Below are positions 1 to 8,130 of a stretch of DNA of 64,000 nucleotides, in pieces. The number at the start of each line of letters is the position of its first letter. Position 1 is the first letter of the stretch. The notes beneath the pieces are model-generated. The model ran no database searches. It saw only the letters and a program-made list of their open reading frames with translations, and had not been told where the DNA came from. Position numbers and translations under genes: made by a program. The stretch is from an uncultured Pelagibacteraceae bacterium (lineage in GTDB: Bacteria > Pseudomonadota > Alphaproteobacteria > Pelagibacterales > Pelagibacteraceae), in NCBI GenBank assembly GCA_902527215.1, contig CABZOF010000002.1, forward strand, positions 310,001-374,000, given 5' to 3'.

Positions 1-202
1 CACCAACTTCATCATTTTCATATACAACTCGTGTATCTCTTTGATTAATATCACCACTCATCGCCCATTTGATCACTTCAGCTTTACCTAAAGTATTTCC
101 TGATTTATGCATTGTGAATTTAAAGTCATCATGCAAAAGCTCATTCATAGCTGCTTCATCTTTATTTTTTAATGCAGCACTGTATTTTTCTAATATTGAC
201 AT
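1..202 (-). CDS. NTF2/SnoaL-like small protein (partial, 3' end off window)
   Basis: The first 67 codons are present, starting at the ATG at 202; the gene runs off the left edge. The start (MSILEKYSAALKNKDEAAMN, then a His-Asp-Asp-Phe segment) closely matches the protein at 1980-2306, so the two are paralogs in one operon. This is the first helical part of an NTF2/SnoaL-like fold, a scaffold used for many small-molecule enzymes and binding proteins. No catalytic function can be given. It is the last visible gene of the minus-strand run that begins at 2689. It is too short inside the window for a longer reading frame to have been called. Confidence 0.75.
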   Translation of the reverse strand, partial: MSILEKYSAALKNKDEAAMNELLHDDFKFTMHKSGNTLGKAEVIKWAMSGDINQRDTRVVYENDEVG

Positions 203-212
203 TTTATCTCCT

Positions 213-500
213 TTATACTCCTTCAACTATTATTCCATTAGTATCTGCGTTATCTAATCGAATTTGTTTTATTGGTTTATATTCTTCAGAATTATACCAT
301 TCTTTCGCTTTCTCGTAACTTGGAAATTTTATCACAACTGTCCTTGGATGCTGCCATGACCCTTCAATAGTCTCGCTGCTACCACCTCTTACAAGATACT
401 CCCCACCAAATTTTTCTGCAGTGGGTTTAACTTTGTCTATGTATTCCTTATAATTTTCAGGATTGTTAACATTAAGGTTAAAGATCGCATAACCACTCAT
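213..500 (-). CDS. DUF1330 family protein
   Basis: This 95-aa protein starts at an ATG with an AGGAG-type ribosome binding site. Its pattern (MSGYAIFNLNVNNPENYKEY at the start, a central GGEYLVRGG, then SWQHPRTVVIKFPSYEKAKE) fits DUF1330, a small dimeric alpha+beta barrel family of unknown biochemical role. It lies 3 nt after the GYD-like gene and 10 nt before the partial NTF2 gene, so it is probably cotranscribed with them. Assignment to the family is fairly firm; substrate and role are unknown. Confidence 0.85.
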   Translation of the reverse strand: MSGYAIFNLNVNNPENYKEYIDKVKPTAEKFGGEYLVRGGSSETIEGSWQHPRTVVIKFPSYEKAKEWYNSEEYKPIKQIRLDNADTNGIIVEGV

Positions 501-502
501 AA

Positions 503-826
503 TTATTCTCCTGGTTTAATAACAGACTTTGTGGCATCTGCAGCATTTTGAAAAGCTTTATTGTAGTCAATAACTTCATGTACCATCAAATCATCCATTA
601 GTCCTGAATTTTTAAAAGCAATCTTCAAGGCTAGTGCTTGTTCATAATCTCCTTCTACACATGAGATAACATCAAATCTACCTCTTACCCATTCATAGCT
701 GATCAATTTTAAACCAGCTGCCTCAGTAACTTTCTTAGTCGATGCATATCTATCGGCAGAAGGATCATTTTGCATTCTTTTCATTAATTCTGCACTTATT
801 TTGCCAATCAAATAAAATCTTGCCAT
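503..826 (-). CDS. GYD-domain-like small protein
   Basis: 107 aa from the ATG at 826. A TTG lies 12 nt upstream in frame but would overlap the upstream stop; the ATG one base after that stop (TAA-T-ATG) suits translational coupling better. The layout (MARFYLIGKISAELMKRM, a KKVTEAAGLKLISYEW middle, RGRFDVISCVEGDYEQA) resembles GYD-domain proteins, another small alpha/beta barrel group. No active-site residues are recognisable. It belongs to the minus-strand cluster of small proteins at 1-2689. Confidence 0.7.
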   Translation of the reverse strand: MARFYLIGKISAELMKRMQNDPSADRYASTKKVTEAAGLKLISYEWVRGRFDVISCVEGDYEQALALKIAFKNSGLMDDLMVHEVIDYNKAFQNAADATKSVIKPGE

Positions 827-827
827 A

Positions 828-1118
828 TTACATTTCAACTTTCGTTAAATCCCAAGCAGTCATTTTGATAACACATTCATCGTAAATTTCCTTTCCAACT
901 GGATGTGTACCAGATATTAGTTCTTTCATTTTTTCCATATTATGAACAAATACCTTAAACATTACGCCACTTTTATCTGGCTTTACTGCTCCTATAGTTT
1001 TTTCTGGATGAGCTGCAGATTTTCTCACACTCATACCTTCATCTGATTGCATCCATCCCATAAATTTTTCAAGCTTTCCTTCTTTCAAATCTACGATTAC
1101 TAACACTTCTTTTTCCAT
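828..1118 (-). CDS. small dimeric alpha/beta-barrel-like protein, function unknown
   Basis: 96 aa with a good GGAG ribosome binding site before the ATG at 1118. I do not recognise a named family with certainty. Beta-strand-like segments (EVLVIVDLKEG, SGVMFKVFVHN) alternate with helices (KLEKFMGWMQSDEG, EKMKELISG), as in small ferredoxin-like stress proteins. It shares a general layout with the protein at 1619-1888. It sits between the exported protein at 1164 and the GYD-like gene. Confidence 0.65.
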   Translation of the reverse strand: MEKEVLVIVDLKEGKLEKFMGWMQSDEGMSVRKSAAHPEKTIGAVKPDKSGVMFKVFVHNMEKMKELISGTHPVGKEIYDECVIKMTAWDLTKVEM

Positions 1119-1163
1119 ATTTTTCTCCTTTTTTTTATATGATATTTTAATTCAATTAAATGA

Positions 1164-1592
1164 TTATTCAATTGTTTCAATGGTTGTTCCAGGAAAAGCA
1201 TATCCAACTTGATATGTGAATAACATCGTCTGAAATTCTTGTATTTCAGACCATTGTGAACCAAGTTGTTGATGATTTGCAAATCCAGCAGGATTTTCAT
1301 AAAATTCATTTAATACATAGAAAATATTACCAGTTGTCCCTTGTGATGGGTCACCAGCATTTTTCCACTCAGGACCTTTCATGATTGAATATGAGTTTAG
1401 TTTTTTTTCACCTGTTAATGGATGTGTTTCTTTCATCCATTTTGCATGTTTCATAAGCATTTCCTCAACTTTTGCTGCATCAGCCATAGGCACTTTAAGA
1501 GTTATTGAAAAACCATTTGCATTTGCATGACCATCGGCAAAAGAGTTTGTTGTGAACAGACTTAATATTAAAATTAAAAAAATTTTTTTCAT
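1164..1592 (-). CDS. exported small protein, unknown function
   Basis: 142 aa. The N-terminus is a clear signal peptide (Lys-Lys, hydrophobic stretch, cleavage near SFA-DG at about residue 20), so the product is periplasmic. The mature part (SITLKVPMADAAKVEEMLMK, later GNIFYVLNEFYENPAGFANH) resembles the strand-helix pattern of antibiotic-biosynthesis-monooxygenase-type (ABM) barrels, but I see no cofactor motif. It is the only exported member of the small-protein operon, which suggests that related functions may operate on both sides of the inner membrane. Confidence 0.65.
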   Translation of the reverse strand: MKKIFLILILSLFTTNSFADGHANANGFSITLKVPMADAAKVEEMLMKHAKWMKETHPLTGEKKLNSYSIMKGPEWKNAGDPSQGTTGNIFYVLNEFYENPAGFANHQQLGSQWSEIQEFQTMLFTYQVGYAFPGTTIETIE

Positions 1593-1618
1593 TTATTTAC
1601 ATCCTTTTTTTTATTTAT

Positions 1619-1888
1619 CTAATCTGAGCAAACACTCATTACTGTTGTCTCTTGTTTATGTCCAGATTCCGCAATTACTTTAGCATTCTCTGGGCTCTGC
1701 ATAAATTTTTGCATAGTGTCTGCTGCTGGTGTTTCCATAACAATATGTACCTTATTTGGATTTTCTAATTCATTACCAACATAAATCGTTTTGATACCTG
1801 CTGCTTCTCTTGGGCCAGAATGTTCATCAAACATTTTTTTCCAGTGAGCCCAGTCTTTTACTTCAAAGTTACCAACCATTTTTACCAT
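1619..1888 (-). CDS. small alpha/beta-barrel-like protein (DUF3764-like)
   Basis: 89 aa from the ATG at 1888; the ATG at 1879 is also possible. The frame stays open upstream to a TTG at 1945, but those codons read as low-quality sequence and overlap a separate short frame with a better ribosome binding site. The conserved part (GNFEVKDWAHWKKMFDEH, REAAGIKTIYVGNELENP, KVHIVMETPA) looks like DUF3764-type or other dimeric barrels. The function is unknown. Confidence 0.65.
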   Translation of the reverse strand: MVKMVGNFEVKDWAHWKKMFDEHSGPREAAGIKTIYVGNELENPNKVHIVMETPAADTMQKFMQSPENAKVIAESGHKQETTVMSVCSD

Positions 1889-1889
1889 T

Positions 1890-1955
1890 TTATTCCCCCC
1901 AAACCCCAGCAAATTCATATACTTTATCAAAAGCTTTAAACTCAATGCTGGCCAT
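1890..1955 (-). CDS. 21-codon upstream ORF (leader peptide or frameshifted N-terminus)
   Basis: An ATG at 1955 with a strong ribosome binding site (AAAGGAG, 5 nt spacing) opens a 21-codon frame (MASIEFKAFDKVYEFAGVWG and Glu) that ends in TAA one base before the ATG of the next gene. The frame passes through a run of six G on this strand (1895-1900). It may be a coupled leader peptide. Alternatively it is the true N-terminus of the 1619-1888 protein, separated by a one-base frameshift or sequencing error in the G run. Confidence 0.45.
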   Translation of the reverse strand: MASIEFKAFDKVYEFAGVWGE

Positions 1956-1979
1956 ATTAACTCCTTTATAAGTTTATAG

Positions 1980-2306
1980 TTATTTTGGTATTTTTGTTGC
2001 TCCAGTTTCTAATTCAATGATTTTACCGTCTTTAAACTTCCAACAGCACATCAAAGCTTCTGTATTTCCATCTTGATAAGTAACATATGAATGATCAAAA
2101 CCAATTTCATCATTTTCAAAAAGGATCCTGTATTTTGCAGGACTCATCATACCTTTACTTACGGCTTCAACCATACCTGCCTTACCCATATGCACATATT
2201 CTCCTTTAAGATGGGAAAACATTTTGTAGTCATCGTGCACCAGCTCACCAGCTGCTGCACCATCTTTTTCCATAATTGCTTTGTTTAGTTTTTCTAAAAT
2301 TGACAT
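1980..2306 (-). CDS. NTF2/SnoaL-like small protein
   Basis: 108 aa, complete paralog of the truncated gene at 1-202: both start MSILEK, keep an HDD(Y/F)K segment near residue 25 and a (Y/F)ENDE motif near residue 65. The fold is NTF2/SnoaL-like. No recognisable Asp/His catalytic pair can be assigned to a reaction. It starts 8 nt after the stop of the gene at 2315 without a good ribosome binding site, so translation is probably coupled. The role is unknown. Confidence 0.75.
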   Translation of the reverse strand: MSILEKLNKAIMEKDGAAAGELVHDDYKMFSHLKGEYVHMGKAGMVEAVSKGMMSPAKYRILFENDEIGFDHSYVTYQDGNTEALMCCWKFKDGKIIELETGATKIPK

Positions 2307-2314
2307 TCTGTTAC

Positions 2315-2689
2315 TTACTTTTTCATTGCATTAGCACTGCTTAGAGTATCATCAAAAGCCATGAACATAGACATTTTTCCATCAGTTACTTCAAAATAAT
2401 GACCAAATATAGTGTCCATTCCATCTGCTGTTGCCTTACATTTTACGAATACTTTATTTCCTTCTCCAATCATAAATTCTGGAGTTACAGAAAAATTATC
2501 CCATAACTGTGGAATTAATGACATTGTTTTCATCATAGCTTCTTTTCCTTTGTGAGTTCCTGACATTGGATGTTTGTCACCAGGAAAAATCCAAGTTATG
2601 TCATCATGCACTACTTCAGTAAAGAAAGTTTGCATATCTCCTTTACCAAATAGTTCATAGCCTCTTTTTACTATTTCTTTTGGTTCCAT
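2315..2689 (-). CDS. SnoaL-like nuclear transport factor 2 family protein
   Basis: 124 aa, first gene of the small-protein operon, with a good AAAGGAG site before the ATG. The N-terminus (KEIVKRGYELFGKGDMQTFF, HDDITWIFPG) and the tail (FGHYFEVTDGKMSMFMAFDD) are typical of SnoaL-like/NTF2 proteins. Members act as epoxide hydrolases, isomerases or ligand-binding proteins, so the fold does not give the reaction. A TATAAAAT-like -10 element lies about 20 nt upstream on the minus strand (near 2710-2717), so the operon may have its own promoter downstream of cysK. Confidence 0.8.
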   Translation of the reverse strand: MEPKEIVKRGYELFGKGDMQTFFTEVVHDDITWIFPGDKHPMSGTHKGKEAMMKTMSLIPQLWDNFSVTPEFMIGEGNKVFVKCKATADGMDTIFGHYFEVTDGKMSMFMAFDDTLSSANAMKK

Positions 2690-2775
2690 AAAATCTCCTT
2701 TAATTAATAATTTTATACTTTGAATTAATTTATCACAGAAAGATAAAGCTTTTATAACAAATCAGCTATGCGTGA

Positions 2776-3777
2776 TTATATCCAGTGAGGATAGGGAAGG
2801 CCTTTTTCTTGTAAAAAAGATTTATTAAACATCTTGGAGTTGTATTTATCAGATTTATCACAAAGAATTGTTACAATCGTTTTACCTGGACCTAAAAGTT
2901 TACCCAATCTTATAGCTCCAGCAATGTTTACTCCACAACTTGTACCTAAACTTAAACCTTCTTTTTCAATTAAATCAAATAAAACAGGCAAAGACTCATG
3001 ATCGCTTATTGAAAATGCTCCATCAATTCTTGCTTTTGCAAAATTTGCAGTAACCCTACTAGATCCAATACCTTCAGTTATTGAACCACCTTCACTCTTT
3101 AATTCACCATTTTCAATGTAACTATAAAGAGAGGAACCTGTTGGATCCGATAAATATATTTTAATATCTTTATTCTTTTCTTTTAAAAAACTACTTACAC
3201 CTGCGATTGTACCACCAGTACCAGATGAACATACAAAACCATCTATTTTACCGTCAGTCTGCTCCCATATTTCTGGCCCAGTTGTTTCGTAATGACCTTT
3301 AGAATTGGCTGTATTGTCAAATTGATTAGCCCAAACTACACCGTGATTGTTACTACTTTTCAATTCATCAGCCAATCTTCCTGCATATTTAACAAAATTA
3401 TTTTCATCTTTATAAGGTTTTGGTGGAACCAATCTTAAATCAGCTCCAATATTTCTTAATAAATCTTTTTTTTCTTGTGTTTGATTATCGTTCATTACGA
3501 TAATAGTTTTATAACCAATAGAATTTCCTAAAAGACATAATCCAATTCCAGTATTACCAGCTGTTCCTTCAACAATTGTTCCACCTTTTGAAATTAGTTT
3601 TTTTTCTTCAGCATCTCTTATCAAAGCTAAAGCTGCTCTATCTTTTACAGAGCCACCGGGATTAAGGTACTCTGCTTTTCCATAAATATTACAACCAGTA
3701 ATTTCTGATGCTGCTTTTAATTTAAATAAAGGAGTATTTCCTATTGCTTCGACAAAATTATTTTGTAAAGTTTTCAT
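2776..3777 (-). CDS. cysK: cysteine synthase A (O-acetylserine sulfhydrylase)
   Basis: 333 aa. PLP enzyme that makes cysteine from O-acetylserine and sulfide in the cytoplasm. The PLP lysine is K45 in GGSVKDR, the substrate loop is TAGNTG at about 72-77, and a glycine-rich phosphate loop (CSSGTGGT) follows near residue 183. The length is usual for the family. Its start overlaps the cysE stop by 4 nt (ATGA type), so the two enzymes of cysteine synthesis are made together. The last residues (LPYPHWI) end in Ile and are not CysE-like. Confidence 0.95.
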   Translation of the reverse strand: MKTLQNNFVEAIGNTPLFKLKAASEITGCNIYGKAEYLNPGGSVKDRAALALIRDAEEKKLISKGGTIVEGTAGNTGIGLCLLGNSIGYKTIIVMNDNQTQEKKDLLRNIGADLRLVPPKPYKDENNFVKYAGRLADELKSSNNHGVVWANQFDNTANSKGHYETTGPEIWEQTDGKIDGFVCSSGTGGTIAGVSSFLKEKNKDIKIYLSDPTGSSLYSYIENGELKSEGGSITEGIGSSRVTANFAKARIDGAFSISDHESLPVLFDLIEKEGLSLGTSCGVNIAGAIRLGKLLGPGKTIVTILCDKSDKYNSKMFNKSFLQEKGLPYPHWI

Positions 3778-4355
3778 ACATCAAGCTTTGTATCACCCCC
3801 TGGTGCAACACCATAGGGTTTAAATTCTTCAGATGCAGTTCCAACATTTTTTGCAGGAATCCCAACCATTACTGCATTTTCTGGAACATCTTTTGTTACA
3901 ACAGCGTTAGCTCCAATTTTTGCATTTTTTCCAACTACAACTGGTCCAAGTATTTGTGCACCTGATCCCACAACAACATTTTCTTTTAATGTTGGATGTC
4001 TCTTAACATTTCTTTGATTGTCTGAATTTATACTTGGGGCAATTCCACCTAATGTTGCCATGTGATAGATAGTAACGTTATCTCCAATATCAGATGTTTC
4101 TCCAATAACTACTCCCATACCATGATCTATAAAAAGATTTTTTCCAATTTTAGCATTTGGATGGATTTCTATACCTGTTAAAAACCTTGAGAACTGAGAA
4201 ATTATTCTTGCAACAAGATGAAATTTTGCAATTGAAAAAAAATTTGCAATTCTATGAAAAAATATAGCTTTAACACCAGGATAAGTTAGTATTAAACTTA
4301 ACTTTGATCTTGCAGCAGGATCTCTTTTAATTATTGATTCTAAAAAATCATTCAT
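3774..4355 (-). CDS. cysE: serine O-acetyltransferase (short form)
   Basis: 193 aa, shorter than the ~270-aa enterobacterial CysE and like the EpsC/short forms. It transfers acetyl from acetyl-CoA to serine. The left-handed beta-helix hexapeptide repeats run from about residue 62 to 165 ([48 protein letters not shown]), with the catalytic His in IDHGMG. It is directly upstream of cysK with a 4-nt overlap. The C-terminal tail is extended and ends in Leu-Asp-Val, not the C-terminal Ile that binds CysK in enteric bacteria. Confidence 0.95.
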   Translation of the reverse strand: MNDFLESIIKRDPAARSKLSLILTYPGVKAIFFHRIANFFSIAKFHLVARIISQFSRFLTGIEIHPNAKIGKNLFIDHGMGVVIGETSDIGDNVTIYHMATLGGIAPSINSDNQRNVKRHPTLKENVVVGSGAQILGPVVVGKNAKIGANAVVTKDVPENAVMVGIPAKNVGTASEEFKPYGVAPGGDTKLDV

Positions 4356-4385
4356 GTTTGTTTAAGATTAGTTATTAAAATTTAA

Positions 4386-4496
4386 CTACTTATTGCAACA
4401 GCAGTTTTCTGATGATGGTTTGCAATCACAATTTTTACAAACGCATCTGTCACAAGAACAGTTTTTACATTTACATAGTAAATTATTGCATACCAT
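4386..4496 (-). CDS. 36-aa metallothionein-like cysteine-rich protein
   Basis: A short frame between cysE and the persulfide dioxygenase gene codes for 36 residues with 12 cysteines, at positions 3, 8, 10, 13, 15, 18, 20, 23, 25, 32, 33 and 34. They form repeated Cys-X-Cys pairs and a final Cys-Cys-Cys, with Lys and Asn between and no aromatic residues: the composition of a metallothionein or a copper/zinc-binding peptide. No ribosome binding site is visible; a TATATAA box lies just upstream, so the mRNA may be leaderless. The frame ends in TAG. Function is inferred from composition only. Confidence 0.7.
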   Translation of the reverse strand: MVCNNLLCKCKNCSCDRCVCKNCDCKPSSENCCCNK

Positions 4497-4550
4497 GGGT
4501 GTTATATAATTGTATATTTTTTAAAAACAATACTAATAATATCGCTGATT

Positions 4551-5243
4551 TTAGAGTTCTTTAAGCGTTAATCCCTTTAGATTTGCAGGGACTGCAATAT
4601 CCATCATTTTTGGGTTAGCAAGATTAAGATTATCCATTATTTCAGCATATTCCTCTTTTGAACTGACTTGTAATCGAGGGTTATTGTTCTTCTCACTACC
4701 AATTGTAGAATTTTTTTTTCCATTATAATCATGAGCAGGATAAACAAGTGTTTCTTCTGGAAGTTTTAATAGTTTGCCAAATAATGATTCATAAGCCTGA
4801 TGAGCACTACCATTTTGAAAATCTGTTCTACCTGTTCCATTTATTAAAAGTGTATCTCCTGTAAAAACTCTATCATTCATTAAGTAACTGTATGAACAAT
4901 CTGTATGACCTGGTGTATAAATGGCTTTAAGTTTAATATTCTCAACATTTATATTTTCATCATCCTTTAATTTGATATCAATAACTTCAGATTTAGAGTT
5001 TTCACCCATTATACGAATACAATTTGTTCTTTGATTAAGCTCATTTAATCCAGTTATATGATCTGCGTGAATATGAGTATCAATTACCTTAACAAGTTTT
5101 AATTCTAAATTGTTTAAAACATTTATGTATTCATCAGTGTGCTCAATTACTGGATCTATGATTAATGCCTCACGTCCTTTTCCACTAGAAATGATATAAG
5201 TGTATGTTGAGGATTTAGTATCAAAAAGTTGTTCAAAAATCAT
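4551..5243 (-). CDS. persulfide dioxygenase-like metallo-beta-lactamase protein (ETHE1/Blh type)
   Basis: 230 aa. The MBL-fold metal site is visible: THIHADH at 56-62, H113 in TPGHTD, D130 in GDT and H171 in PAHDY. The GTGRTDFQ segment after the Asp is typical of ETHE1/Blh persulfide dioxygenases and less so of glyoxalase II. The expected reaction is oxidation of glutathione persulfide to sulfite at a mononuclear iron. It is followed 35 nt away by the sulfide:quinone oxidoreductase gene on the same strand, the usual partner that supplies the persulfide. Confidence 0.88.
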   Translation of the reverse strand: MIFEQLFDTKSSTYTYIISSGKGREALIIDPVIEHTDEYINVLNNLELKLVKVIDTHIHADHITGLNELNQRTNCIRIMGENSKSEVIDIKLKDDENINVENIKLKAIYTPGHTDCSYSYLMNDRVFTGDTLLINGTGRTDFQNGSAHQAYESLFGKLLKLPEETLVYPAHDYNGKKNSTIGSEKNNNPRLQVSSKEEYAEIMDNLNLANPKMMDIAVPANLKGLTLKEL

Positions 5244-5278
5244 AATTATAAAATAATTAAAATTTTATAAAATTGAGA

Positions 5279-6520
5279 CTAATTTTCAATAGCTTTATGA
5301 TTGGGCTTGCTCCATTCTTTTCCTTTAAACATCACGTTCCATTGCAACCAAGGAAAAAGTCTAGATTTCATTTGCCAGTACATAGAACTTGGTTTTGTAG
5401 GATCAAAAGGAAAGCTTGGAGTAACTTTTCCTCCATAACAAAATTCAGCTAACATTACTTTTCCATATGCAACTGTTAGAGGACAAGCTCCGTATCCATC
5501 GTAAAGTCTGTATTCTTCAGATGATTTATTAATATCCTTTACAATGTTATGAGCAACTATTGGAGCTTGTTTTCTAACTGCTGCTCCTGTTTTTGCATTA
5601 GGTGCATTCATTACATCACCCAAACTATAAATATTTTCATATTTAGTATGTCTTAATGTTCCTTCTTTATGATCTACATCAACCCATCCACCAGCATCAG
5701 CTAATGGACTATTCTTAATAAAGTCTGGAGAAGTTTGAGGTGGTGTTACATGAATAAAATCAAATTTCTTTGTAACTTCTTTAGAGTTTCCATCTTTATC
5801 AGATTGTTTGAAGACAGCCTCTTTGGCCTCTCCATTTACTGAAATTAAATTATGTTGGAAGCTTCTTTTAATACCATATGAGTCGCATATTTCATTTAGT
5901 GGACCTTGAAAATGAGGTACACCAAAAATAACTGGCTTTGCACATAAAAATTCTAAATTGCTATCTTTAAGAGCTCCTTTTTTCTTTAAGTGATCAGCAG
6001 CTAAGTAAGCTATTTTTTGAGGTGCTCCTGCACACTTAATTGGCATTGGAGGTTCAGTAAATAATAAATTTCCTCCCTGCAAATTCTTTAAACATTCCCA
6101 AGTATAAACAGCCATATCTGAACTGTAATTGGTACAAACATTATTTTTTCCTAAAGTTTCTTTTAACCCTGCCACTCCATCAAGGTTAATTTTTAGACCA
6201 GGACAAACTACTAAATAATCATAAGAATACTCACCATCTGAAGTCTTTACCGAATTAGACTCTGGAGAAAAACTTTCAGCATATTCTTTAATCCAATTAA
6301 CATAACTAGGCATTACTGATGACATTGGTTTTAAAGTGCTGTTTACATCATAAGCACCTGCACCAACTAAAGTCCATGCTGCTTGATACAAAGACTTTTC
6401 CGAAGGTTCTATGATTGAAATTGATAAGTCAGACTTTAAACTTTTTAGTCTTGTGGCAACTGATATACCAGCGCATCCGCCACCGATAATCAAAATATTT
6501 GAGTGATTAGAGTTATTCAT
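5279..6520 (-). CDS. sqr: sulfide:quinone oxidoreductase, type II-like
   Basis: 413 aa flavoprotein. The FAD-binding GGGCAG is at 13-18 and a second FAD-contact GD at 301-302. Two conserved cysteines are present, C163 (PIKCAGAP) and C346 (YGACPLTVAYG); the latter sits in a segment like that of mitochondrial SQOR. The C-terminal SMYWQMKSRLFPWLQWN is the amphipathic membrane-contact region. It oxidises sulfide to persulfide and passes electrons to ubiquinone on the inner membrane. It is first in the minus-strand sulfide block, ahead of the persulfide dioxygenase. Confidence 0.88.
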   Translation of the reverse strand: MNNSNHSNILIIGGGCAGISVATRLKSLKSDLSISIIEPSEKSLYQAAWTLVGAGAYDVNSTLKPMSSVMPSYVNWIKEYAESFSPESNSVKTSDGEYSYDYLVVCPGLKINLDGVAGLKETLGKNNVCTNYSSDMAVYTWECLKNLQGGNLLFTEPPMPIKCAGAPQKIAYLAADHLKKKGALKDSNLEFLCAKPVIFGVPHFQGPLNEICDSYGIKRSFQHNLISVNGEAKEAVFKQSDKDGNSKEVTKKFDFIHVTPPQTSPDFIKNSPLADAGGWVDVDHKEGTLRHTKYENIYSLGDVMNAPNAKTGAAVRKQAPIVAHNIVKDINKSSEEYRLYDGYGACPLTVAYGKVMLAEFCYGGKVTPSFPFDPTKPSSMYWQMKSRLFPWLQWNVMFKGKEWSKPNHKAIEN

Positions 6521-6534
6521 ATAAAAAAACTAAC

Positions 6535-6569
6535 ACTTATAATCTGCTTAAGATACACGTCTTATAAGT
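6535..6569. repeat. inverted repeat between sqr and peroxiredoxin
   Basis: ACTTATAA (6535-6542) is repeated inverted as TTATAAGT (6562-6569), 19 nt apart, in the 130-nt divergent spacer. It could be an operator serving sqr or the peroxiredoxin gene, or part of the sqr promoter. No known consensus is matched. Confidence 0.35.
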
Positions 6570-6650
6570 TGTTTTTTCAAAGTTAAATATCGTTGATAAA
6601 CCTAACCAATAATTTATAATAGTTCTAATTAATTAAAAGGAGAGTGAAGA

Positions 6651-7310
6651 ATGTTAAAAATAAACAGTATGTGTCCTGATTTTCAATGTAAAACTACAGA
6701 GGGAGATATCTCCTTTCATGAGTGGCTTGGAGATAGTTGGGGCGTATTATTTTCTCACCCAAAAGATTTTACACCAGTTTGTACTACAGAATTAGGTTCA
6801 TTAGGACAAATGAAAGCTGAGTTTGATGCAAGAAATGTAAAAGTAATCGGACTAAGTGTAGATGGAGTTGAGGATCACAAAAAATGGTTAAAAGATATCA
6901 AAGATGTATCTGGAACGATGCCTGATTATCCTATTATCGCTGATGAAGATTTAAAAGTTGCAAAACTTTTCAATATGTTAGAAGCCGATGCAGGAACAAC
7001 CTCAATGGGAAGAACAGCAGTTGATAATGAGACTGTTAGAACTATTTTTGTTGTAAGACCAGATAAAAGAATTGGTCTTTATTTAACTTACCCAATGGCT
7101 ACAGGTAGAAATTTCCATGAAATTTTGAGAGCCATAGACTCAATGCAACTTACTGCAAAACATAGAGTTGCTACTCCAGCTAATTGGAAAAAAGGTGAAG
7201 ATGTTGTAATTCTTCCTGCTGTAAAAGACGACGAGGCTAAAAAAATATATCCAGATGGATGGGAAACAGTTAAGCCTTATTTAAGAAAAGTTCCAGATCC
7301 TACAAAGTAA
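6651..7310 (+). CDS. 1-Cys peroxiredoxin (Prx6 subfamily)
   Basis: 219 aa with an AAGGAGAG ribosome binding site. The peroxidatic cysteine is C44 in the family motif TPVCTTE; the length and the long C-terminal part (after GLYLTYPMATGRN) place it in the Prx6 group, which lacks a resolving cysteine. It reduces hydrogen peroxide and organic hydroperoxides in the cytoplasm. It is divergent from the sulfide oxidation genes and ends at a strong bidirectional terminator. Confidence 0.93.
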   Translation: MLKINSMCPDFQCKTTEGDISFHEWLGDSWGVLFSHPKDFTPVCTTELGSLGQMKAEFDARNVKVIGLSVDGVEDHKKWLKDIKDVSGTMPDYPIIADEDLKVAKLFNMLEADAGTTSMGRTAVDNETVRTIFVVRPDKRIGLYLTYPMATGRNFHEILRAIDSMQLTAKHRVATPANWKKGEDVVILPAVKDDEAKKIYPDGWETVKPYLRKVPDPTK

Positions 7311-7333
7311 TAAGGATTTCGGATTAATTTATT

Positions 7334-7367
7334 ATCTCAGTTCTAGTTTGATAACTAGAACTGAGAT
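7334..7367. terminator. bidirectional hairpin terminator
   Basis: A perfect 15-bp stem (7334-7348 with 7353-7367) and a TGAT loop lie between two converging genes. A/T-rich sequence follows on both sides, fitting a shared terminator for the peroxiredoxin and the racemase genes. Confidence 0.75.
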
Positions 7368-7371
7368 TAAA

Positions 7372-8070
7372 TTAAAATCTTTTATATTTTTTCATAGAAA
7401 TATTTGCCAACAGAAGGTTTGGATCAACAAATACTTTTGATTGTTTAATTTTCTTAAAAGACTTGTAAGCAAATATTGCAATTGGAAGCTCAGTACAGCC
7501 TAGAATAATTTTTTTACATTTAATTTTCATTAAGTAACTTACTGCTGGTCTAATTGCTTTTTCTGCTTCTTTAATTTTTCCCATTTTAACTAGCTTAATT
7601 GATTTATTTACTGAATTTTTTTGTAAACTTTTGTTAGGACTTACTAAATTAAAATTTTTATCAAAATATTTATTATAAACTTTAGTGCTTAATGTAGCCT
7701 CAGTAGATAAAATACCAATCTTAGAGTTTTTTTTACAGTTTTTTGATGTGTCTAGGTAAACCTCTTTAGGCATACTAAGTATTGGTATTTTAACTTTTTT
7801 TCTTAAATCATCGTACCAATAATGAGCTGTGTTGCATGGCATTACTATGAATTTACAATTATTTTTTTGTAACATTTTACATCCTTCAACAAGTGAATCT
7901 AAAACGTTGTAATATTTTTTTAAATTTTCTGGGCGTTTTGGAATGTTAGACTTGTTATATAAAACAAACATTGGATATTGTTGATCAAGTTTTCCAGCAT
8001 TTATTTTCGCAAGTTTATTGCAAAAATCTAATCCAGCCTGTGTTCCCATTCCTCCAAGAATACCAATCAT
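7372..8070 (-). CDS. aspartate/glutamate racemase family protein
   Basis: 232 aa. It has the N-terminal GILGGMGTQA loop and the two catalytic cysteines of cofactor-independent Asp/Glu racemases: C79 in MPCNTAH and C192 in LGCTELP. The pattern fits aspartate racemase (YgeA type) better than MurI because the loop reads GGMG, not DSG. A second reading is a hydantoin racemase-type enzyme. It is a single gene that converges on the peroxiredoxin gene and shares its terminator. Confidence 0.88.
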   Translation of the reverse strand: MIGILGGMGTQAGLDFCNKLAKINAGKLDQQYPMFVLYNKSNIPKRPENLKKYYNVLDSLVEGCKMLQKNNCKFIVMPCNTAHYWYDDLRKKVKIPILSMPKEVYLDTSKNCKKNSKIGILSTEATLSTKVYNKYFDKNFNLVSPNKSLQKNSVNKSIKLVKMGKIKEAEKAIRPAVSYLMKIKCKKIILGCTELPIAIFAYKSFKKIKQSKVFVDPNLLLANISMKKYKRF

Positions 8071-8130
8071 AAATCTACTTTGAATTTTGTTTTAAAAGTT
8101 ACAATATACAACTATATTTTATAAACAATT

